From Orychophragmus violaceus (taxonomy: Eukaryota > Streptophyta > Magnoliopsida > Brassicales > Brassicaceae): 64,000 bases of DNA. Under the pieces are notes generated by a model. The model worked only from the letters and a program-made list of their open reading frames with translations, did no database searches and had not been told where the DNA came from. The stretch covers positions 46,651,522-46,715,521 of the forward strand of contig CM058229.1 of NCBI GenBank assembly GCA_030180135.1. Direction: 5' to 3'. The position numbers and the translations under genes are program-made. This document shows positions 33,788 to 42,958 of the stretch, piece by piece; the stretch's first letter is position 1, and the number at the start of each line of letters is the position of its first letter.

Positions 33788-34477
33788 TGTCGGATTATAT
33801 GTGTGTTCATGGTTCAATTAACATATTGCAACCTAGCACATATAACTCAGATCTAGGTTCTTGCAGAACGAATCACAAAACCAAACCTGATCATTACCTT
33901 TCAGATTGCAGCGGATTGATGGATGGTAATGATGAGATCAGCTAGAACAGATCAGATGCCTGTTCCTCCTTCAGTATCCACACTCTTACAAGCCGGGATG
34001 GTTGCTAGACCAAAGCAATGGATTGATCAGAGAGAGAAGAGAGACGGCTCAGGTTTTTGGTCGCAGACTGTTAGAGTCGAAATTATAAGACGACTCATAT
34101 AAATATCGACTCTGTCATAAACCTAAACCGATGTCTCGGTTTCGCAACTGTGTCGACCGACACATACACTTGTGTCGATCGACACAAGTCATTTGTCTCG
34201 ATATGGGCCCAAGTGATTAAACTAACGGCCCAACTCTCTGCACAAATACAGTAAATTCCTTGCATCTTACCGTATTCATTCCATGTTAACTTTCCCGTTA
34301 GCTAGGGTGTGTGACCCTTTGGGATCATACAATACTGGTAATAAGTCCTAAACTTATAGATCAAGAGCGGACTCTAGCAAGTCATCATGATCACCCAGTA
34401 TTTATGACTTATGTCTGATCTCGACATTTATCATACTTTCTAGAGATAGTACGGTAGATTTCAGGACATTCCCAACA
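33788..34477 (-). repeat. Copia 3' LTR
   Basis: 690 bp. It contains the box pair TCGACCGA (34153) and TCGATCGA (34175), 22 bp apart. ATATTTATATGAG on the minus strand (about 34108-34096) could be the TATA box. The LTR/polypurine junction is partly duplicated just outside (34464-34549). Confidence 0.9.
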
Positions 34478-37400
34478 ATCTCCCACTTGTACTGGAATCC
34501 TACAAAGGACATTCCCAACAATCTTCCGATTGTACTGGAATCCTACATTCCCTAGTCCTTTTGTCTTAATATCTCGATCTGGCATAAGGCAAGATGCGTG
34601 TCATCCTTATATAGCCAGACCATGTTTATCGGACCAGATTTGATACTGACAATTCAAACGACTTGGGCAAGTCCGTTTGGGAATGGCCATTCTCTTACCA
34701 GCTATCAAATCTCCGATTGGCCTAGAGATATTACCTCCGTTAAACGGCAGGGACAAATCCCATCTTGTTCCATCACTATGAACTACATACTTCATAATAC
34801 ACCCAACCAAGGTCCTTATAGCTCCCAGTTACGAAACAGCGTTAGACAATGATCAAAGCGCATTACTCCATGTGCAGCCACATGCATGCGAACTCAGGTC
34901 TAAGGACTATACTCTATAGTCGTATATGAGAACCTCTCATGACACATATATTAATATCTTGTAGAGTTCTCATCAGCGGGCCATGTCCGGTCATATGCTC
35001 CCCTACATATACCTATGTGTCGACTTTGATGCCGCGCATCTATGACCCCTCGAAACTTGGTCATAAGTCTCAACACAATCTAGTCTCAAGTGGTTGTTGG
35101 TGTTCCAATTTCAACAACCTTCGACTATGGACACTATGATTTATGTCATTTCGTTAAATATGGGGTTTCAGGATCAAGTCTACTCATGTACTTCGATGGC
35201 CCATATATAATGACATGAATCATTTTGGAACGATTATTTATATCACAGTTAAAATAATCCAGAAATCATTAGATTTCATAAACATAAAATATTATGTTTA
35301 CATGAACATTTCAAAACAACTAAGTAAAGCCCTTTACAAACTCCCACTGAAATTAAGACTACATCTTAATTTCACTCATCCTACAGCTAGAGTCCGCGAC
35401 TCGTGCTTAGGCATAAGGAGTGGCTTCGTTAATAGATTAGCAACGTTCTCATTCGATGAAACTTGCTTATCTACTTAACACCTCTGTCATTTATCTCAAG
35501 GAATAGGTTATACCTATCCTCAAGGTGTTTGGACCTCTGATGTGCAGCTAGCCTCATCTATGCTGTGAATCACATCAAGTTCAGTGATGAACTCTTCTAT
35601 CCAAACAACCTCTTTCGCCGCTTCTCAAGCTGCGAAATGTTCAGCTTAAGTCATGGAGTCAGCAACAGTGCCTTGCACCGCCAGTTAGACACAAGATATA
35701 GCCGGACTGTGACCAGGAATTATCTTTGTCTATTGGAAACTTGCCTTTCAGACTCTATCGACTTGTAGCACCTCACTTTCTCCGTAAATCAAGAACTTAT
35801 CCTAAGTATTCCTCAAATACTTCAGAATATTCTTTACGGCAATCCAGTGATTCTTTGCTGGATTTGACTGGTCTTTACTTGTCTTGCTTAGCATTAAAGC
35901 AACATCAAAACAAGTATGTATCATGGCATACATGATAGATCCAATTGCCGTCGCATATGGAATCCTATCCATGCATTCAAGCTCAGCAGATATCGCAGGA
36001 CACTGTATCTTGCTTAATGAATTGCCATGTGACATTGGCATAAAACCCTTCTTGGATTGCTGATTACGTGTAGGACTTTGTCAATTTAAGAATCCTGACT
36101 TTGTCCTACCAGCTCTTTTGGATCTCTATCTTTAGATCCAAAATCCAAGAACTACGTGGCTTTACCCATGTCAACCATAAAACCAACTCCCAAACCAGTC
36201 CTTTACCGACTGCAGCATTGGGACGTTATATTCGAGAATCAGTATGTCATCGACATACACTATGAGAAATGCAATATTGCTCCCACTTATCTTTTAGTAA
36301 ACGCACAGTTCCTCTTCGTTCCTGTTCAAGTCAAAACCTTGGCTACTTCAACAGAACGAAGATTCCAACTCCGATATGTTTGCTTCCATCCATGAATGGA
36401 TCAATGAAGCTAACTTACACATAGTGTAATTTTCGGAGTCCGGGCTCACTTTCGCTTCTTTGAATTTCGCAGATTCGTCGCTTTCAATGATCATCAGATC
36501 ATATGAACTTTCAATGATTATCAGGTTCAACTAATGACGAGAAATCACTCTCGGATTAGTGACTGATTCATTTTTATCTGCGAACTTCAGGCTCTACAGG
36601 TGTAGATTCTACAGAAATCTGTAAATCCATCCGTTGCTCTCCCTCAACAGGTTGAGCAGTCTCCTGTATTTCTCGAATTTCTTCGAGTTATACTTTTACT
36701 CCCACTGTTCTTCTTGGAAAGTAACTTCCCTTCTTAGAAAACAGAATGGACGTAAAAGTAACAAGCCTTGGTTTCCCTAGGACAACCAGCGAAGTAGCAC
36801 AACTACAAATACTCAGTAAAGACGAATTTGGATCGATTCCAATCCACATTTACGTGGTGTCTTTCAACTGATATTGGTGGAACTATTTCAGCGTAAACTT
36901 AGATATTTCTTGAGCGCTATTTTAGAGAATATCATGGAAGATTCGTGTGACTCATCTTTAATCATTTCTTATAAGATCTGATTCATTCTCACAGAAACAC
37001 CTCTAGGTTTTCAGGAGAAATGAGCTGTGAAACGACTTCACACTCATTCAGATGATCACACAATCAATGACTTAAGTATTCTCACTCGTGATCTAATCCA
37101 GAGTCTTAATACTTCTGTCATTCAGATTCTATACTTCATTCTGGAACTCTTTCGACCATGTCAAAGAATTCCGACTTGTGTCTCATCAAATGAACACAGT
37201 CACACTCACTGAAGTAATCAGTAGAGACAATGAAGTACAGGAAATTTTCTCTGGCATTACTGCTCATCGGACCACATACATGAGTATGTTCAATCTCCAA
37301 TAAGCCTTTGGGCCTTTCTCTAGCTCGGCTAAGATGGGCCCTTTGTCTTTTGGTCCAGTAAGCAGAATTCAAGTCTCATAAGATATCCATTCAAATGAGC

Positions 37401-37735
37401 CCAAAAGTCCATAACTATGGGGTTTCTGAATCCGACTTACTCTTTGACCAAAACATTTATGCCAAGAAAAATCAGGTTTAATTCATCAGATTTAAACCAA
37501 TTCGGTATTTATGTTACATTTAGGCACTCTTTGGTTTAATATATAAAACCCATTCCTTGAATAGGGTGCTACAATTATCATTTCATTAAGATCAAAAGAA
37601 CAAAACTTGTCTTTTATCAAAACGAAAAACATTCAAATTCTTACAAGAAAATGAAAGACAACTCTGCTTAAAGCAGGTACATTGTAGCAATTACTTAATA
37701 AAACCAAGCCTCAAAGGCATCTACAAGTGAAAACC
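34478..37735 (-). pseudogene. Copia pol remnant
   Basis: The minus strand keeps scattered pol landmarks in order. An integrase piece (37372-37136) has RPKGLLEIEHTHVCGPM and MRHKSEFFDM. The RT catalytic YVDDI lies at about 36262-36237 (LIVYVDDILIL). A C-terminal RT/RNase H piece (36041-35802) has MPMSHGNSLSKIQCP, RIPYATAIGSIMYAMI and HWIAVKNILKYLR. The sequence between is shortened and full of stops, so no functional pol can be made. Plus-strand ORFs here are shadows. Confidence 0.8.
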
Positions 37736-38755
37736 CTACGGCTGAGGCAGCATCCCAAGCTCCTTCCAGACACGCAGTTTCACTTGCCCTTCCTTCAACG
37801 TTCTACTGTTGCTCAGGCTTTGCATATTATAACAAATATCAGTGCCACAACCAGTATCCAATACCTTTAAGGTATAACTTGAAGTAATAACATGAATACC
37901 TGAGGAAGTAGTCTCATACATCGACTTCAACTCCTCATAATCTTCCATGAATTTAATGCAATCTCTTTTCCAATGCCCAGTCTCATTACAGTAGCAACAC
38001 TTACCAACGTAAGAGGTATCTGACTCGGGCTCAGAAGACACACGCTTGCCATGATTCAAAATCTGGACAACTTTGTCTTCACCCTTGTCAGCATTAGGTT
38101 TAGTAAACCTACCCTTCTCATTCATGAGATTGTACAGGGTACTCTTCACGTTTGGCTCAACTGTCTTGAGCATATCATGCAGTTCAGTCAACGTCTTCGT
38201 TAAGCCTTTCTTGATATAGTCCCTTACGAACTTATCATAGCTTGACGGCAGTGACTGCAGAATGATATCAGTTGCCAATTCTTGGCTAACTGGATAATCC
38301 AGTTTCCTCAGGTTATCAATGTAACCCATCATTTTACTGATATGAGGACTTACTGGATGATCCATCGGTAGCTTGCAGCTAGTGAGAGATTTAACCAACT
38401 GGTATCTCTCCACTCTTACCTGCTCCTGAAATTTCAATTTCAGGCTGCTGATCATCTCTATTGGCGACTCCATGTTCTCATATTGCTTCCGCAAATCTGA
38501 TTCCATGGTAGCCAATATCAGACCACGCACATCTACCGCATCATTATAATGCTTATTCCAAGCATTATATACTGCATGACTGGCTTTGGATCCGATCCTC
38601 TCGGGGAGAGCTTTCTCAAGGACATAGTCCTTTCTCTCATGCCTGAGGACTAGCCTCAGGTTCCGTGACCAAGTCAAGAAATTTGATCCGTTCAGTTTGT
38701 CCATCTCAAGGACAGACCGGATCGAGAAAGTGTTTTGATTGTTTGTGCTCGTCAT
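37736..38755 (-). CDS. Copia gag-protease ORF
   Basis: Open minus-strand frame of 339 residues with ATG at 38755. The N terminus has MDKLNGSNFLTWSRNLRLVL, the usual copia gag opening. The central UBN2-like part has ESPIEMISSLKLKFQEQ and LPSSYDKFV. A CCHC zinc knuckle, CYCNETGHWKRDC, lies at about residues 255-267. It continues into the protease with VLDTGCGTDIC (active-site DTG, about residues 295-305) and then stops shortly after, so the protease is truncated. Gag is apparently intact, which would suit a copy that relies on enzymes from relatives. Confidence 0.88.
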   Translation of the reverse strand: MTSTNNQNTFSIRSVLEMDKLNGSNFLTWSRNLRLVLRHERKDYVLEKALPERIGSKASHAVYNAWNKHYNDAVDVRGLILATMESDLRKQYENMESPIEMISSLKLKFQEQVRVERYQLVKSLTSCKLPMDHPVSPHISKMMGYIDNLRKLDYPVSQELATDIILQSLPSSYDKFVRDYIKKGLTKTLTELHDMLKTVEPNVKSTLYNLMNEKGRFTKPNADKGEDKVVQILNHGKRVSSEPESDTSYVGKCCYCNETGHWKRDCIKFMEDYEELKSMYETTSSGIHVITSSYTLKVLDTGCGTDICYNMQSLSNSRTLKEGQVKLRVWKELGMLPQP

Positions 38756-40147
38756 AGCTGAAATTTAGAGATAAAAAGAGTTTTAGTTATTAAGTTCATT
38801 AAAAGAGTAATCTTAACAACTTATAAGAAAACTCGCATTGCATTCAAAATTTCTTTGTTTAACCTCATAAGAATGCAATGATTCCGAGACCCATGTTCAG
38901 CTAAATCCAAAGTGGGCCACTGGCCGTCACCCGGAATTAGCTTTACTTGGTAAGCATACACACAGCTAGTTATAACCAATAACTCTCGGTTGTGAATTGG
39001 ACCCGAGGCCCAAATTCACCAGATGTCTCAAGGCCCGGGACTCCCGATGGCCCAGTCAAGGAAACCAATCTCTTACAGCCAAATAATCACTGAAATCTGG
39101 GACTCCCAATGAAATCAGTGACTATATACTACTTTACTTACGCGAAAACAGACACCTCACACTGTAAGCCATGTCTGTAATCAAATAAGCGTTAAGTAGC
39201 TGACAAGATTGGAAAGACATCCAAGCTTGATATTGTTTTTGAGGATTTTAAGTTTTATTTCCAAAAATAGAAGATTACTATTTTGGGAAACTTTCTTATT
39301 TTAGAAACTTTCTAAATTTAGTAACTTATTAAAGTTTTCGGTTGGGTCACAAATTATAGGCCCAATTCTTGGCCCGAGACCACAGAATTCCAATTGGCCC
39401 AATAATTTGACATAACCGATCCGGTTTATTAATTCTGGTCCAAGACCAAATTAACTATCAAAACCATCAGTTATTTACTAAACCAGACCAGCTCTAAATT
39501 ATTTGGTCCAACCAAATCAAACTTAGACCAGCCTTCGGTTTAGGTTAAAAATTCAATTTTATGAATTTCAATCCGGTTTAACCAGAAATAAAATTATTTC
39601 CAGCAAACCGCGATTTGGGTTAACCGCTTGAACCACCAATTAAATTGGATCGGTTCAGTTAAGTCCAAAACCGGGAAGAAACACCTTGTGTTTTAGCCAA
39701 TTTTGACCTAACTTGCGGTTCTGGCTAAAGTAGACAATGAACCACAATCGGATTGATCGGTTCATTGTCTCGGTTTAGGGAAAGATGAACCACGAAGCTC
39801 GGCTGAACCGATTGGCTACTCGCGGATCATCTGCATCGCCTTCGTATCGATCGATATGAGTCTTTCATGTCGATCGATACTAGCGAGTATCAGCTCGGGT
39901 CAATCGGGTCATCAGGACCGCGAGATGTCAATCGGATCGATCGATATCGACCGATACCTCGCTCCCTCGTCGATCGACACGGGCGACCAGATCGCACACC
40001 AATGGCTTTCAATCGGATTGATGCGATCTAATTCTTAGGTTTTCATGTTTTCTGATCAAATTTCTTAACCAAATTCGATTTTAAACAGTAAGAACAACCT
40101 AAATCAGATTCATAAAGCAAAAACCAATAACCAGGCTCTGATACCAC
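38756..40147 (-). promoter_or_regulatory. Copia leader and primer binding site
   Basis: A 1.4-kb non-coding leader between gag and the 5' LTR, unusually long for a copia element. It is rich in CCGGTTTA/GGTTTAACC words (39340-39790). Boxes TCGATCGA lie at 39847, 39870, 39937 and 39970, with TCGACCGA at 39947. The primer site TGGTATCAGAGC, one base from the LTR, is complementary to initiator tRNA-Met (40146-40135). Confidence 0.75.
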
Positions 40148-40837
40148 TGTCGGATTATATGTGTGTTCATGGTTCAATTAACATATTGCAACCTAGCACA
40201 TATAACTCAGATCTAGGTTCTTGCAGAACGAATCACAAAACCAAACCTGATCATTACCTTTCAGATTGCAGCGGATTGATGGATGGTAATGATGAGATCA
40301 GCTAGAACAAATCAGATGCCTGTTCTTCCTTCAGTATCCACACTCTTACAAGCCGGGATGGTTGCTAGACCAAAGCAATGGATTGATCAGAGAGAGAAGA
40401 GAGACGGCTCAGGTTTTTGGTCGCAGACTGTTAGAGTCGAAATTATAAGACGACTCATATAAATATCGACTCTGTCATAAACCTAAACCGATGTCTCGGT
40501 TTCGCAACTGTGTCGACCGACACATACACTTGTGTCGATCGACACAAGTCATTTGTCTCGATATGGGCCCAAGTGATTAAACTAACGGCCCAACTCTCTG
40601 CACAAATACAGTAAATGCCTTGCATCTTACCGTATTCATTCCATGTTAACTTTCCCGTTAGCTATGGTGTGTGACCCTTTGGGATCATACAATACTGGTA
40701 ATAAGTCCTAAACTTATAGATCAAGAGCGGACTCTAGCAAGTCATCATGATCACCCAGTATTTATGACTTATGTCTGATCTCGACATTTATCATACTTTC
40801 TAGAGATAGTACGGTAGATTTCAGGACATTCCCAACA
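40148..40837 (-). repeat. Copia 5' LTR
   Basis: 690 bp, near-identical to 33788-34477. Differences seen by eye: AACAG/AACAA near 40309, TTCC/TTCT near 40326, ATTCC/ATGCC near 40617 and TAGG/TATG near 40664. It carries the box pair at 40513 and 40535. Confidence 0.9.
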
Positions 40838-40842
40838 CAGAT

Positions 40843-42451
40843 TCCTGCCTTGAGGAAGCTCCGTCAACGTAGAGTTTCCATTTTTTGCGGAGGTCGGGTC
40901 AAGTTCGACGGTCGGTGGGAGCTCGATTATAAAATCTGCAAGTACTTGTGCTTTTAGGCACGTCCGAGCTTTATATTCTATGTCATACTCGCTAAGTTCG
41001 ATAGCCCATTTGACCAGTCGACCGGACTGGCTTGGACTGTGAAGGATGGTTCTCAGTGGCTGAGAGGTCATTACTATGATCGAGTGCGATTGAAAGTATG
41101 GTCGGAGTTTCCGAGCTGATGTCACTAGCGCTAAGGCGAGTTTTTCCATGGCGGGGTATCTGGTTTCAGCGTCGATTAAGGTCTTATTGATGTAATACAC
41201 CGGCCGTTGTTCGTTCTGTTCTTCGCGAACCAGGACTCCACTTACCGCTGCCGTCGAGACAGCTAGGTAGAGGTAGAGGGGTTCCCCTTCTACTGGTTTC
41301 GCCAGTATGGGTGGTTCGCTTAAGTAAGCTTTGAGCTGAGTGAACGCTTCTTCGCACTTTTCGTCCCAGAGGAACTTTTTGTTCGCTTTGAGAAAGTGAT
41401 AGAAGGGCAGACATTTATCAGTCGACCTCGAGATAAAACGGTTCAGAGCAGCTATTTTGCCAGTCAGGCGTTGGACTTCTTGCGTTGATCTGGGAGATTT
41501 CATCTCTATGAATGTTGCGATCTGTTTGGGGTTCGCTTCGATCCCTCTTTCGGTTACTAGGTAACCTAGGAATTCTCATGAGGGGACCCTGAAGGTACCC
41601 TTTGCTGGGTTGAGTTTCATCCCGTATTTATTGAGAATGATAAAACATTCTTTTAGTTGTGGGATGTGATCCTCATACCTGGAAGATTTGACCAGCATAT
41701 TGTCGATATAGACTTCCATAGTTTTGCCTAGGAGTCCTGAAAACATCTTGTTGACGAGGCGTTGGTAAGTCCCTCCTGCGTTTTTTAGTCCGAAGGGCAT
41801 GACTTTGTAGCAGTACGTGCCTCGATCAGTTATGAACGAAGTCTTTTCCTGGTCCTCGGGGTTCATTAATATTTGATTGTACCCCGAGAAAGCGTCCATG
41901 AAGGATAGTAGCTGGTGTCCGGCGGTGGCTTCGACCAGCCATTCGATGTGTGGGAGTGGGAAGCTGTCTTTCGGACATGCTTTGTTGAGATCCGTGAAAT
42001 CTACACAGACTCTCCACTTCCCGTTCTTTTTCTTAACCACTATGGGGTTCGCAAGCCAGTCGGGGTATTTGACCTCTCTGATCGATCTGATTTTTAATAA
42101 TCGGTCGACCTCGTCATTGACGGCTTGAGCTCGTTACGGACCTAATTTTCGACGCTTTTGTCTTACCGGTTTATAGGTTGGGTCGACATTCAGCTCGTGG
42201 CTGGTAACGTCGATGTTGATCCCTCTCATGTCTGCTGAAGACCAGGCAAAGGAGTCGACGTTTTGTTTAAGGAAAGAGACCTGTTCGTTTTTTACTGGCT
42301 CTGATAGGTCGATTCCAATGCCAACGAGTCTTTCGGGATGAGCATCGTCTATGCAAACTTGGGTTGCGAGGTCCTTTGGAGGTCCTATTTGACTCGGGTC
42401 ATTCGAACTTTTGGTCTGCATGGTGGCGAGCTCGTCCTCTTTCTGTAATTG
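40843..42451 (-). pseudogene. E2 pol: RT, RNase H and start of the second RNase H
   Basis: Downstream of the TAG-CAA-TTA stop on the minus strand. 42421-42134 has MQTKSSNDP and the N-terminal RT region, ending at a TAA (about 42136-42134). RT 42040-41576 has MVKKKNGKWRVCVDFTDLNKACP and the motif YIDN at about 41717-41706, where E1 keeps YIDD. RNase H is 41503-40900, with LYLYLAVSTAAVSGVL and YPAMEKLALAL. A one-base loss near 40888 shifts the frame before the KLYVDGASS motif. The copia element sits directly after this motif. The RT catalytic change makes this copy inactive even apart from the stops. Confidence 0.85.
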
Positions 42452-42958
42452 CTACGCAGGGGATTTTTCAATCTGTTTGTATCCATTCATGTAGCAATGG
42501 GGGGAAATCTTTTGACTTCCGTACACGGTTTTTACCCCTTTAGGAGTTGGGAATTTTACGCATTGATGGTAGGTCGATGATACCACTTTCATGTCGTATA
42601 TCCATGGTCGACCTAGAATAGCGTTATAGGGAGCTGGCCGATCTACTATGACGAACTCTGTCATTCTTCGGACTCCTCCAGCTATCACCGGGGCGAAGAC
42701 AGAGCCCATCGAGTACGTTGTTTCGCCAGCGAATCCTACTAGTGGTGTCTTTTCTTCCACGATCTCGGAGTCGTTGAAGTCCATCTTTTTGAACGCATCG
42801 TAAAAGAGGACATCTACCGAACTTCCTGTGTCGATCATTATCCTTGAGAGTTCGACATCTCCCACTACTAGACAAACGAGGACAGCGTCGTCGTGTGGTT
42901 TGTCGAGAATTCTTGTCTCGCTCTCGTGGAAAATGATCTCGTGGTCTGGACCTATCAT
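42452..42958 (-). CDS. E2 pol, aspartic protease ORF ending at a leaky-type stop
   Basis: Open frame of 168 residues. ATG at 42958 overlaps the gag stop as ATGA. The active site is RIMIDTGSSVDVLF, followed by VGFAGETTYSMGSVFAPVIAGGV and FVIVDRPAPYNAILGRPWIYDMK. It ends ...KQIEKSPA then TAG. The stop is followed by CAA TTA on the coding strand (42454-42446 reads TAGCAATTA). The reading continues in frame into RT. Unlike E1, no frameshift interrupts the protease. Confidence 0.88.
   Translation of the reverse strand: MIGPDHEIIFHESETRILDKPHDDAVLVCLVVGDVELSRIMIDTGSSVDVLFYDAFKKMDFNDSEIVEEKTPLVGFAGETTYSMGSVFAPVIAGGVRRMTEFVIVDRPAPYNAILGRPWIYDMKVVSSTYHQCVKFPTPKGVKTVYGSQKISPHCYMNGYKQIEKSPA

Larger units (their letters stand above)
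33788..40837 (-). mobile_element. Ty1/copia LTR retrotransposon, young but with dead pol
   Basis: LTRs are 690 bp each (33788-34477 and 40148-40837), TGTCGG...CCAACA on the plus strand. The target duplication CAGAT is at 33783-33787 and 40838-40842. The primer site TGGTATCAGAGC (minus strand, 40146-40135) and the polypurine tract ACAAGTGGGAGAT (minus, 34490-34478) set the minus orientation. By eye the LTRs differ at only about four positions, so it inserted recently, consistent with being the innermost layer. It keeps an open gag-protease but pol is badly eroded. Confidence 0.92.

Noticed and set aside
34598..37212. Plus-strand ORFs through the copia internal region
   Set aside because: They are shadows of the degenerate minus-strand pol; the recognisable RT and integrase motifs are on the other strand.
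40135..40146. GCTCTGATACCA and similar words (12781, 62065) as tRNA genes
   Set aside because: They match only the 3' end of initiator tRNA-Met and sit at LTR or leader positions, so they are primer binding sites. No cloverleaf is present.
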